This document shows, one piece after another, positions 12,930-19,476 of a stretch of 19,476 nt of DNA (position 1 is the first letter of the stretch; every line of letters starts with the position of its first letter). Origin of the DNA: Christensenella sp. UBA1685 (lineage in GTDB: Bacteria > Bacillota > Clostridia > Christensenellales > CAG-138); NCBI GenBank assembly GCA_002320595.1, contig DCKB01000009.1, positions 1-19,476 of the forward strand. The letters are read 5' to 3'. Below the pieces are notes generated by a model that saw only the letters and a list, made by a program, of their open reading frames with translations, was not told where the DNA came from and did no database searches. Both the position numbers and the translations under genes were made by a program.

Positions 12930-13706
12930 ATGCCCGAAACCCAGCTCAACGTCCGCCTGCTTTCCCACACGCCGGACCCCGTCACCGCCATCGCGCTTGC
13001 CGGCCGGCTTTGCTACAGCGACAGCGACATCCTCTCCCTCCGGGAAGGCGTCCGCGGACGCGCGCCGCAGTTTGTGGAAAAGCTCGCCTCCTTGGGCCAC
13101 CTTTCGCCGTTTGAGCATGCGTCGTTCACCTTCGGCGCAGAAGGCGTTTCCCGTGCGCTCCTTGCGCAGATCACGCGGCACAGGGTCGCAAGCTTTTCCG
13201 TGCAATCCCAGCGTTATGTGAAGCAGAACGGCGGAGCCTATCTTGTGCCGCCTTCCGTCGCAGCGCTGGGCGAAGAAGCCGTTGCGCGGTTTGAGGCGCA
13301 GATGGACGCCATCTGGAACTTTTACGGCGAATGGCTTGCAGCGGGCATCCCCGCGGAGGACGCGCGCTTTGTGCTGCCCAACGCTGCGGAAACGCGCATG
13401 GTGTTCACCATGAACGCGCGGGAGCTTCTGCATTTCTTCTCCCTGCGCTGCTGCAGCCGGGCGCAGTGGGAAATTCGCCGCCTTGCCTGGTGCATGCTGG
13501 GGCTCGTGCGCCGGGAGGCGCCGGAGCTGTTCGGGCACGCCGGCCCCGCATGCGTATCCGGCGCATGCTCCGAAGGGAAGATGAGCTGCGGCAAACAGGC
13601 GGAAATGCGCAAACGTTCCGAAGCGCTTACGGTGCTTGCATCAGACGGCGCGGAGGATGAGGCAATCCTTAGCTGGGTGCTTCAGAACATTTACAACGAG
13701 AACTGA
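12930..13706 (+). CDS. thyX: Flavin-dependent thymidylate synthase ThyX
   Basis: ThyX makes dTMP from dUMP using FAD and methylenetetrahydrofolate. The 258-aa protein has the diagnostic RHRVASFSVQSQR (83-95), matching the ThyX motif RHR-x7-S-x-R. ATG 12930 is chosen because AAAGGAGG lies five bases upstream; an in-frame upstream start would lack a site. The family is normally 220-250 aa. A C-terminal extension with several Cys (GPACVSGACSEGKMSC, about 208-223) is present. It lies between mrnC and rlmB, a place where thyX is often found in clostridia. No thyA is seen in the window. Confidence 0.96.
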   Translation: MPETQLNVRLLSHTPDPVTAIALAGRLCYSDSDILSLREGVRGRAPQFVEKLASLGHLSPFEHASFTFGAEGVSRALLAQITRHRVASFSVQSQRYVKQNGGAYLVPPSVAALGEEAVARFEAQMDAIWNFYGEWLAAGIPAEDARFVLPNAAETRMVFTMNARELLHFFSLRCCSRAQWEIRRLAWCMLGLVRREAPELFGHAGPACVSGACSEGKMSCGKQAEMRKRSEALTVLASDGAEDEAILSWVLQNIYNEN

Positions 13707-13738
13707 CACAGCCGGATTGCGGCGGAAAGAGGATCAGC

Positions 13739-14950
13739 ATGGCATATGACAACAAGCGCCGCGGGCGCGAACAGAACGGCGAAACGCCGGTGCGCTTTCA
13801 GGACGGGCAGCCCGTGTTCCGGGAGGGACGCTCCTATGGAACCTCCAGGGGCGGCGCCTACGAAAAAAAGAGCTACGGCGATAAACCTTACAAAAAAGGC
13901 GATGCGGGAAACAGGCCTTATGGCAGCAAGCGCCGGGAGGATGGCGACAAGGATTCCGGCAGGAAGCGCTATGAAGGCGATGAAAAGCCATACTACAAAA
14001 AGCGCTACGGCAGCGAGGAAGGCGATGCGCCGCGCGCCTGCGGCAAGCAGCCTTACAGCAAAAAAAGCCAAGGTGAAACGGGCGTGCGCACGCGATATGG
14101 CAAGCAGCCCTATGAAAAGAAGACGGCCGAGCCAGAGCGCAAAAGCGTGGAAAGCCCTGCGGATGCGCCGAACGCACGTGCGGATGAGCTGCCCTACCTT
14201 GTGATGGGGCGCAACGCCGTGCGCGAGGCCATCAAGAGCGGCCGCAGCATTGACCGCATCCTCGTTTCCCGCGAGCCGGACGGCTCCCTCCGCGAGATCG
14301 TGTCCCTGGCGCGGGACCGCAACCTCCGGGTGGATGAAGTCGGCCGGGAAAAACTGGACGAGCTTTGTATGCCCTTTGGCCACGGCGGCAAAACCGGCAA
14401 CCATCAGGGCATTGTGGCGCAGGTTCCGGGCGTGGAATACTGCGAAATTTCCGATATGCTCGACGCCGCAAAGGCCAAGGGCGAGCGCCCCTTCCTCATC
14501 CTGCTCGACGGCATTGAAGATCCGCACAACCTTGGCTCCATCATCCGCAGCGCCGTCTGCGCGGGCGCACACGGCGTGATCCTGCCCAAGCGGCGCGCGG
14601 TTTCCGTTACGGCGGCAGCCTGCAAGGCTTCCGCAGGCGCGGTGGAATATTGCAAGGTGGCGCGCGTTGCGAACCTTTCCGGCGCGATTGCCCGCCTCAA
14701 GGACGAAGGGCTCTGGATCGCGGGTGCGGATATGGGCGGAACGCCCATGGCGGAGGCAAAGCTTGAAGGCGCGCTTGCGCTTGTGATCGGCAGCGAAGGC
14801 GAGGGCATCAGCCGGTTGGTTCGCGAATCGTGCGATTTCATGGTATCCATTCCCATGTACGGCACGCTTGATTCGCTCAACGCTTCCGTTGCGGCAGCGG
14901 TGCTGATGTTTGAAAAGCGCCGCCAGGACAAGGCGGCTGCAAAAAAATGA
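13739..14950 (+). CDS. rlmB: 23S rRNA (guanosine-2'-O-)-methyltransferase RlmB with a long basic N-terminal extension
   Basis: RlmB methylates G2251 (E. coli numbering) of 23S rRNA. The C-terminal two-thirds is a SpoU/TrmH knotted methyltransferase with the three motifs DGIEDPHNLGSIIRSA (about 255-270), VIGSEGEGISRL (about 347-358) and IPMYGTLDSLNASVAAAVLM (about 370-389). The substrate-binding domain starts at about 151 (LPYLVMGRNA). Residues 1-150 are disordered and basic, with five repeats of the form (K/R/Q)PY-x-KK (at 48-53, 58-64, 82-88, 103-109 and 122-128). The 403-aa length compares with about 250 for typical RlmB. AGAGGA lies six bases before the ATG. Confidence 0.93.
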   Translation: MAYDNKRRGREQNGETPVRFQDGQPVFREGRSYGTSRGGAYEKKSYGDKPYKKGDAGNRPYGSKRREDGDKDSGRKRYEGDEKPYYKKRYGSEEGDAPRACGKQPYSKKSQGETGVRTRYGKQPYEKKTAEPERKSVESPADAPNARADELPYLVMGRNAVREAIKSGRSIDRILVSREPDGSLREIVSLARDRNLRVDEVGREKLDELCMPFGHGGKTGNHQGIVAQVPGVEYCEISDMLDAAKAKGERPFLILLDGIEDPHNLGSIIRSAVCAGAHGVILPKRRAVSVTAAACKASAGAVEYCKVARVANLSGAIARLKDEGLWIAGADMGGTPMAEAKLEGALALVIGSEGEGISRLVRESCDFMVSIPMYGTLDSLNASVAAAVLMFEKRRQDKAAAKK

Positions 14951-14959
14951 AGGACAGTC

Positions 14960-14983
14960 GGGCGGCGCAAGCCGCCCCTTTTT
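14960..14983 (+). terminator. Intrinsic terminator or attenuator between rlmB and sigH
   Basis: GGGCGGC (14960-14966) pairs perfectly with GCCGCCC (14971-14977), loop GCAA, followed by C and five T (14979-14983). It lies between the rlmB stop and the sigH ribosome site (14988-14993), with no room for a promoter between, so sigH needs readthrough or an upstream internal promoter that also passes it. Confidence 0.8.
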
Positions 14984-15000
14984 GAAACGGAGGGAACGAC

Positions 15001-15624
15001 ATGCGCGAAGAAGTCGATTATTTGAGCATGACGGACGAAGCGCTCGTCGCGCGTTCCCACGCGGGGGATACGCGGGCGGACGAAGCGCTTTACGAACGGT
15101 ATAAAAACGTAGTTCGCATGAAAGCGCGGCCATACTTTCTCATCGGCGCGGACCGGGAGGATCTGGTGCAGGAGGGGATGATCGGCCTTTACAAGGCCAT
15201 CCGCGATTATACGCCGGATCACAATGCCGGCTTCCGTTCGTTTGCGGAAATGTGCATTGTGCGCCAGCTCATCACGGCCATCAAAAGTGCAACGCGCAAA
15301 AAACACGCGCCGCTCAACACCTATGTTTCCTTCTATGGCAGCGCCTATTCTGAGGAGGAAAAAGAACGCACGCTGCTTGATACCATGGCAACGGTGCGCA
15401 CCGAAAGTCCGGAGGATGCGTTTATTTCCAAAGAAAATATGGAGCGGATCCTCAGCAGCATCGAAAAGCTGCTGACGCCGCTTGAAAAGCAGGTGCTCGA
15501 TCTGTTCATGGATGACTACTCTTACCAGCAGATCGCAGCGATGCTCGGCCGCGGAACAAAAACCGTGGACAACGCGCTGCAGCGCATCAAGCGCAAGCTG
15601 GAAAAGTATTTGCAGGAGGAGTGA
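15001..15624 (+). CDS. sigH: RNA polymerase sigma-H factor (sporulation/stationary phase)
   Basis: SigH directs transcription at the start of sporulation and in competence-type responses in Bacillus. The 207-aa product has sigma-70 region 2 (ADREDLVQEGMIGLYKAIRD, about 49-68, then FRSFAEMCIVRQLITAIKSA) and region 4 (LTPLEKQVLDLFMDDYSYQQ, about 158-177, then IAAMLGRGTKTVDNALQRIK). The NTYVSF segment after region 2 is typical of SigH. ACGGAGGGA precedes the ATG by seven bases. The gene follows rlmB, as in Bacillus, but the next genes there (rpmG-secE-nusG) are in reverse orientation 10 kb upstream. Confidence 0.95.
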   Translation: MREEVDYLSMTDEALVARSHAGDTRADEALYERYKNVVRMKARPYFLIGADREDLVQEGMIGLYKAIRDYTPDHNAGFRSFAEMCIVRQLITAIKSATRKKHAPLNTYVSFYGSAYSEEEKERTLLDTMATVRTESPEDAFISKENMERILSSIEKLLTPLEKQVLDLFMDDYSYQQIAAMLGRGTKTVDNALQRIKRKLEKYLQEE

Positions 15625-15645
15625 GCGGATGCGATGCTGCTCGTA

Positions 15646-15851
15646 GTGCGCAAAGGTCGCGCTGGTACGGGCAATCCCCCGGCAAGGCCGCATTGATTGC
15701 CCACAATTCGCAAAGGGCGCACTAATACGGCAATCCCCCGTCAGCGGCTCGCGCCGCTGCCACCCCCTTTCAAAATGGGGGCTTTTGGAAAGCGGTAAAC
15801 AAAAAAGGCTCCTTTCTAAAAGGAGCTGTCGCCGCAGGCGGCTGAGGATTG
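15646..15851 (+). repeat. Dispersed palindromic repeat with a truncated second left end
   Basis: The core (15731-15851, 121 bp) has CAATCC and GGATTG ends and the two inner hairpins; the left module (15697-15730) contains TTGCCCACAATTCGCAAAGG. Just upstream (15646-15690) lies an extra truncated left end containing GCAATCCCCCGGCAAGGC, so part of the unit is tandem. It fills most of the gap between sigH and the MerR-like gene. Confidence 0.82.
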
Positions 15852-16012
15852 CCCTTATCCCGCAGCAACCTGGCCAATGCTGTGGGCAATGCGCGCCGGT
15901 CAAGGCTGTATGCGCCCTTGTTAGCCAATGGTACGCATCCGCTGGAAATAAAAAACGCTTGCAACTTCCCTTACGTCAGAATGTAAGATAAGGGCAGGAA
16001 AGGGGGCCGCAT
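15852..16012. other. Remaining gap before the MerR-like gene
   Basis: 160 bp continuing after the repeat. The first 20 bases are the repeat's right flank (CTTATCCCGCAGCAACC). No gene is seen; the last 55 bp hold the putative promoter and operator of the MerR-like gene. Confidence 0.6.
15959..15989 (+). promoter_or_regulatory. Putative promoter and dyad upstream of the MerR-like gene
   Basis: TTGCAA (15959-15964) and TAAGAT (15984-15989) are separated by 19 bp, the long spacer typical of promoters activated by MerR proteins. A dyad CTTAC (15970-15974) and GTAAG (15983-15987) lies in the spacer and overlaps the -10. In classical mer promoters the dyad is nearer the -35, so the match is imperfect. 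Confidence 0.45.
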
Positions 16013-17521
16013 ATGAAAATCAAAGAGGTATGCGAACGGACGGGGCTCACCGAGCGCACCGTGCGTTTCTATATGCAAAAAGGGCTGATTGCGCCCAAGG
16101 GAGAATGGCGCAACGGCCGGGAATACAGCGAGTTTTCCGAACCGGACGTGGAGATGCTGCAGGCGGTTGCAACGCTGCGGGAACTTTCGTTTTCCATTGA
16201 TGAAATTCTGACCATGCAGCGCACGCCCGGCGCGATTCCATCCATCGTGGAAGCCCGGCGGGATGCTGCGCGCACACAGCATGAAACCGCTGAAAACGCG
16301 TATGCGGTGCTGGGGAGGCTTGATCCAAACGGCGTTTCGGATGTCACCGCCCTCGCTGCGCGCGTCCGGGAGGCCGCAGCTTACCGGCCGCACCCCACAC
16401 CGCCGCCCTGCCCGAAGGAGATCAACAATTCCGGCATGGGCGACCGCTGCAACCAGGTTCCGTTTGAACTCAAGGAAAAGTGGAACTGGGGCGCATTTCT
16501 GATGCCCGTAATCTGGGGCCTTGCCAACCATGTGTATCAGGCGCTCTGGTGTTTCGTGCCCATCATCGGATTCTTTTATTCCTTTTATCTCGGCGCGCAC
16601 GGCAACGAGTTCGCATGGAAACACCACTATTGGGAAAGCGTGGAGGAATTCCGCCGTGTGCAGCGCAAGTGGGCGGTTTGGGCGATCTCCATCAACGTGG
16701 CAATTCTCGCGCTGTACGTGGGCACAACTATCTCTAGCAACCGCGCCGCAAAGCAGGCGGAATTGATTTATGAAACCCGCCTTGCCGCACTGGAGGAATC
16801 CCTAAAAAGCACGCCGCAATGGCAGGAGCTGACCGAAGGCCGCGCACTGTGGACAGAGGAGCTTGCGCGGGAAAAATACGACGCGCTCGTTGCGGACGCA
16901 GGCGAGTTCGGCGCCGGCGTTTTCAACGCAAACGACACGTTCTACCTTGAGCCGGACGCGTATTATGACGTTCTCCGTTCCAGCTATTATGATTTTGGGG
17001 AAGGGGAAAACGCAACCATCACCAAATCCGGAGAGGTTGTTTTCAACAATGCAGAAAAGGCGCATGCGGTGTATTCCTGCCGCATTGCACTTTCAAACGG
17101 TGAGATTTGGGATTTGACGGGCGATGCGGATGCAGACGCGCACTTCACAAACGTGACGCTCACGCTTGACACGAAGCAGACGGCAGAGCGGCGCGCCTAC
17201 TGGGAAGCTGTGCAGCGCGCGGCGGCATATTTGCAGGAATACATCGCACAAAAGACGGCGGAAATCTCTGCGAGCGCGCTCTGGCAGGAAAAGATTGGCC
17301 CGGATTACGCCTTTACCGAAGGTCCGGCGCCTGCTTATATCTCCTATGGTAAAGTCTACAATGGCGGCGATGTGGAATGCGGCGGATATTACGCCCGGGT
17401 CCGTGCGGCGGACGGCACGCTCTGGCATGTGCATATCGATGTGAATTATGATGAGGCATCCGGCAAGGACATGGAAGGCGAGCTTCGGATCGAGGAAGTT
17501 ACAGAGGAAGCCGGTAATTGA
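16013..17521 (+). CDS. MerR-type HTH protein fused to a membrane domain and a C-terminal globular region
   Basis: The 502-aa protein starts with a MerR winged HTH (MKIKEVCERTGLTERTVRFY, residues 1-20, then the family-typical wing LIAPKGEWRNGREYSEFSE) and a helical dimerisation region to about 121. A Pro-rich linker (125-137) leads to two closely spaced hydrophobic helices (about 159-175 and 177-195, ending GAHGNEFAWK as in DUF2628-like proteins), then a third (about 220-241). The remaining ~260 residues are acidic and rich in Tyr/Trp, with no family recognised. This is a membrane-tethered one-component regulator layout: the DNA-binding part is cytosolic and the C-terminal part may sense a signal across the membrane. 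The side of the C-terminus cannot be fixed by eye. AAGGGGG precedes the ATG. Its own promoter region carries a dyad. Confidence 0.85.
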   Translation: MKIKEVCERTGLTERTVRFYMQKGLIAPKGEWRNGREYSEFSEPDVEMLQAVATLRELSFSIDEILTMQRTPGAIPSIVEARRDAARTQHETAENAYAVLGRLDPNGVSDVTALAARVREAAAYRPHPTPPPCPKEINNSGMGDRCNQVPFELKEKWNWGAFLMPVIWGLANHVYQALWCFVPIIGFFYSFYLGAHGNEFAWKHHYWESVEEFRRVQRKWAVWAISINVAILALYVGTTISSNRAAKQAELIYETRLAALEESLKSTPQWQELTEGRALWTEELAREKYDALVADAGEFGAGVFNANDTFYLEPDAYYDVLRSSYYDFGEGENATITKSGEVVFNNAEKAHAVYSCRIALSNGEIWDLTGDADADAHFTNVTLTLDTKQTAERRAYWEAVQRAAAYLQEYIAQKTAEISASALWQEKIGPDYAFTEGPAPAYISYGKVYNGGDVECGGYYARVRAADGTLWHVHIDVNYDEASGKDMEGELRIEEVTEEAGN

Positions 17522-17569
17522 CGGAGTATACAGCATCAGGACAAAAATCCCCCCTTTGCGCTGTGTTCG

Positions 17570-17760
17570 TTGCCCACAGTGCGCGAAGGGTCGCGCTGAT
17601 ACGAGCAATCCCCCGTCAGCGGCTTCGCCGCTGCCACCCCCACCCCCTTTTGTAAAGGGGGCTTTTGGTAAAAAGGCTCCTTTTGAAAGGAGCTGTCGCC
17701 GCAGGCGACTGAGGATTGTCTTATTCCCGCAGTGCAGCGGACGCTCGGCTCCGCCCCTTT
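17570..17760 (+). repeat. Dispersed palindromic repeat before psuK, with extended right flank
   Basis: The core (17606-17718, 113 bp) has CAATCC/GGATTG ends; the left module starts TTGCCCACAGTGCGCGAAGG at 17570. The right flank GGATTGTCTTATTCCCGCA (17713-17731) and CGCTCGGCTCCGCCCC (17742-17757) match the copy at 4841-4908 exactly in reverse. The rest of the gap (17522-17569 and 17761-17863) holds no gene; the promoter at 17793 follows. Confidence 0.85.
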
Positions 17761-17792
17761 CAAGGGGTCTCCGTTGCCGGCCCAGGGAGACA

Positions 17793-17821
17793 TTGCGGCG
17801 GGGCAGCGGGGCTGGTATAAT
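17793..17821 (+). promoter_or_regulatory. Promoter of the psuK-like/cupin operon
   Basis: TTGCGG (17793-17798), 17-bp spacer, and a perfect -10 TATAAT (17816-17821) preceded by TGG (extended -10). The leader is about 35 bases. Confidence 0.75.
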
Positions 17822-17863
17822 AATTGATACAATTTGGCAATTTCGATTCGCTGGAGGCTTTCC

Positions 17864-18802
17864 ATGACTCCTTCCCCCTATATCGTCGGCGTGGGCGCCG
17901 CAAACGCGGACATTCACGGCAGAAGCCGCGCCGCGGTGAACCTCAGGGATTCCAACCCCGGCACAATGCGCGTTTCCGTGGGCGGCGTAACGCGCAACAT
18001 CCTTGAAAATGCGGCGCGCCTTGGGCTTGATGCGCAGCTTGTGAGCGCCGTGGGCGGCGATGTGTTCGGCCGGCTGATTCTTGCGCGCAGCGCAGCGGCG
18101 GGCATGGATGTGTCAAACGTCCTTGTGCTGCCGGACGCTGCCTCAAGCACATATATGACGGTGCTGGAGCCTTCCGGGGAGATGCTCGTCGCAGTATCGG
18201 ACATGTCCATTCTGGCGCAGCTCCCGGAGGCGTACCTTGCGGAACGTGCGCCGCTTCTGCGCGGCGCCGCAGCCATCGCCTGCGACCCAAGTCTGCCGGA
18301 GGAGACGATCCTCCGCCTGCTTGCGCTTGCGGGAGAAACGCCCGTGTTTGTCGATCCGGTTTCCACCGCATATGCAAGAAAGCTCCTGCCGCATGTGGGG
18401 CGCTTCCACACCGTGAAGCCCAACCGCATGGAGCTTTCCATCCTCGCGGAACTGGATGCGGAGGAGGATGCCGCGCTGAAACCGGCCATCGCCCGGCTGC
18501 TTGAAAAAGGCTGCCGCCGCGTGTATGTAACGCTTGGGCCGGAGGGTTGCTGTTACGGCGACGCCAGCGGCCTGTTCCTTCGCGCAAAACTTCGCCCCAT
18601 TGCGCGCATGGAAAACGCTACGGGCGCGGGGGATGCCTTTACCGCCGCAACGATTTACGGCCATGTGCACGCCCTCCCGCCGGAGGAAACGCTTAACCTT
18701 GCGCTTGCGGCGGGCAGCGTGGCCATCCGCAGCGCGGAAACCGTAAGTCCGGAAATGAGCATCCCTCTGCTCCGGGAAACGATCCTGCGCGACAGCCTTT
18801 GA
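17864..18802 (+). CDS. psuK: PfkB-family kinase, probably pseudouridine kinase
   Basis: Pseudouridine kinase phosphorylates pseudouridine to the 5'-phosphate, which PsuG then splits to uracil and ribose 5-phosphate. The 312-aa product has the PfkB ATP-fold start IVGVGAANADIHGRSRAA, then DSNPG and VSVGGVTRNILENAARLG (about 38-55), a pattern very close to PsuK, and the anion-hole/catalytic-base motif TGAGDAFTAA (253-262, D257). ATG 17864 follows GGAGG by six bases. No psuG glycosidase gene is next to it, which is unusual; the downstream partner here is a cupin. Other nucleoside or sugar kinase specificities in the family remain possible. Confidence 0.8.
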   Translation: MTPSPYIVGVGAANADIHGRSRAAVNLRDSNPGTMRVSVGGVTRNILENAARLGLDAQLVSAVGGDVFGRLILARSAAAGMDVSNVLVLPDAASSTYMTVLEPSGEMLVAVSDMSILAQLPEAYLAERAPLLRGAAAIACDPSLPEETILRLLALAGETPVFVDPVSTAYARKLLPHVGRFHTVKPNRMELSILAELDAEEDAALKPAIARLLEKGCRRVYVTLGPEGCCYGDASGLFLRAKLRPIARMENATGAGDAFTAATIYGHVHALPPEETLNLALAAGSVAIRSAETVSPEMSIPLLRETILRDSL

Positions 18803-18841
18803 GCGGGGGAACCAACAACCCAAAGAACAGGAGGGAACACC

Positions 18842-19210
18842 ATGTATATCAAAAAGGAAGATCAGGCTGCAACGGTGTGGCAGACCGTTATGGGCGGCAA
18901 GGGGGAGATCCTTTCCCGCATCTTTCTCGACCCGAAGGATGCTGCCGGCGCAGGCAGGCTGTTTGCGGTGAACACAATCGCGCCGGGCTGCTCCATCGGT
19001 TACCACAGCCATGAAGGGGAATTTGAGGTCTATTATATTCTCAGCGGCACGGCGAAAATCGTGGACGAGGGGGAGGAGTACCTCCTGCATGCCGGCGATA
19101 TGATGCAGTGCAAAAGCGGGCACGCGCACAGCATTGAAAATGCGGGGGAGGCGCCGCTTGAGCACATAGCGCTCATCCTGTATGAAAACCCGGCGCACGT
19201 CACCGATTAA
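18842..19210 (+). CDS. Small cupin-domain protein
   Basis: A 122-aa single-domain cupin. Motif 1 is complete: G49-x5-H55-x-H57-x4-E62-x6-G69, and motif 2 has G85...H96-x3-N100. The four metal ligands H55, H57, E62 and H96 are present, so a metal-dependent enzyme or sensor is likely. Members with this pattern include sugar isomerases, dioxygenases and ligand-binding regulators, so the reaction is not assigned. AGGAGGG precedes the ATG by six bases. It lies 39 bp after the PfkB kinase gene, with no promoter or terminator between, so they are co-transcribed, and it may process or bind a related metabolite. Confidence 0.9.
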   Translation: MYIKKEDQAATVWQTVMGGKGEILSRIFLDPKDAAGAGRLFAVNTIAPGCSIGYHSHEGEFEVYYILSGTAKIVDEGEEYLLHAGDMMQCKSGHAHSIENAGEAPLEHIALILYENPAHVTD

Positions 19211-19359
19211 GCGCGTTGTTTATGGGGGAATGCGTTGAATTTTTTCGTCAAATCTCTTGCGCTTTGGAGGTTTGTCAAAGATGTTGGACGGTATAGCAAC
19301 GAAGGAAAAGGTTGGGCGAGCAATACTGTAAAGGGCGCATAGGACGGTTATTGGAGGCT

Positions 19360-19389
19360 CTTCGATGCACAGCGAGCTGAGCATCGAAG
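19360..19389 (+). promoter_or_regulatory. Inverted repeat over a start codon at the window end
   Basis: CTTCGATGC (19360-19368) and GCATCGAAG (19381-19389) are a perfect 9-bp inverted repeat with a 12-base loop. The ATG at 19365-19367 is inside the left arm and a GGAGG lies at 19353-19357 just outside, so an RNA stem would hide the start codon. Confidence 0.5.
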
Positions 19390-19476
19390 TCGGCAAGCGA
19401 GTAGAAGCGATGGGAGTCGTAGAAGCGACGCGGATCCTCACGGTGGCTGCGCTCTACCTTGCCATTGTGACGGGGC
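19365..19476 (+). CDS. 5' end of an unidentified gene (cut by the window edge)
   Basis: The open frame has no stop up to the window end. It starts MHSELSIEVGKRVEAMGVVE and continues into a hydrophobic stretch (ILTVAALYLAIVTG) that could be a membrane helix or a core helix. GGAGG at 19353-19357 is seven bases before the ATG. I do not recognise the product from 37 residues. The start codon lies in a perfect inverted repeat. The preceding 150 bp (19211-19364) have lower GC content than the rest of the window. Confidence 0.5.
   Translation, partial: MHSELSIEVGKRVEAMGVVEATRILTVAALYLAIVTG

Noticed and set aside
13691..15133. 480-aa minus-strand open frame opposite rlmB and the end of thyX
   Set aside because: Shadow of GC-rich coding DNA; no start site or family features, while the plus strand encodes RlmB with all three SpoU motifs.
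14404..15903. 499-aa minus-strand open frame over rlmB, sigH and the repeat
   Set aside because: It crosses three real features and a repeat; no start site and no recognisable domain.
19235..19342. A 35-codon frame from TTG (MNFFVKSLALWRFVKD...)
   Set aside because: No good ribosome-binding site and no family match; too short to support without further data.
19220..19441. 73-aa minus-strand frame at the window end
   Set aside because: It starts at GTG with no ribosome site and covers the inverted repeat and the start of the plus-strand gene.

Overview
The window is a GC-rich, gene-dense bacterial chromosome segment from a Gram-positive of the class Clostridia, probably an endospore former or a recent relative of one. 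The evidence is a SigH-type sigma factor, a CwlD-type cell-wall amidase, MrnC (mini-RNase III), ThyX instead of ThyA, a TIGR01906/DUF1461 membrane protein and strong AGGAGG ribosome-binding sites. The lineage is inferred from gene content; no rRNA or tRNA gene was seen.

Layout. (1) 1-620: 3' end of tuf (EF-Tu) with an intrinsic terminator. (2) 660-2272, plus: a canonical sigma-A promoter drives a two-gene operon, a four-helix membrane protein with a Cys/His C-terminal module and a DUF937 protein. The second gene is split by a frameshift at a run of nine A. (3) 2322-4706, minus: rpmG-secE-nusG-rplK-rplA, with a strong promoter, a probable L1-binding autoregulatory site before rplK and a terminator directly after rplA. 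(4) 4707-5134: gene-free, holding a rearranged copy of a dispersed repeat. (5) 5135-6322, minus: an unrecognised 395-aa protein. (6) 6441-8085, plus: Nudix hydrolase, a 52-aa membrane peptide and a DUF1461 membrane protein. (7) 8158-8274: repeat copy. (8) tsaD (plus) converges on and overlaps cwlD (minus) by 70 bp. (9) 10127-10507: non-coding DNA with a cluster of DnaA-box-like sites. (10) A divergent pair, an extended-SDR dehydratase/epimerase (minus) and a TetR-type regulator (plus), sharing overlapping promoters. (11) 12379-15624, plus: mrnC-thyX-rlmB-sigH. (12) 15646-15851: repeat copy, then a MerR-type HTH fused to a membrane and C-terminal domain. (13) 17606-17718: repeat copy, then a PfkB kinase resembling pseudouridine kinase and a cupin. 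(14) The 5' end of an unidentified gene whose start codon lies in an inverted repeat.

How the parts relate. In Bacillus and many clostridia, mrnC-rlmB-sigH runs directly into rpmG-secE-nusG-rplK-rplA-rplJ-rplL-rpoB. Here these are two blocks in opposite orientations about 8 kb apart, and the ribosomal block ends at rplA with no rplJ. That suggests a local inversion or insertion of about 8 kb of accessory genes. The repeat copies lie at the accessory gene boundaries, so they are candidate recombination points.

The most interesting items are the A9 frameshift in the DUF937 gene, the repeat family, the DnaA-box cluster, the tsaD/cwlD overlap, the attenuator-like terminator between rlmB and sigH, the predicted leaderless mrnC transcript, and the membrane-tethered MerR protein. 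I did not find clear evidence of a wholly new defence or mobile system.
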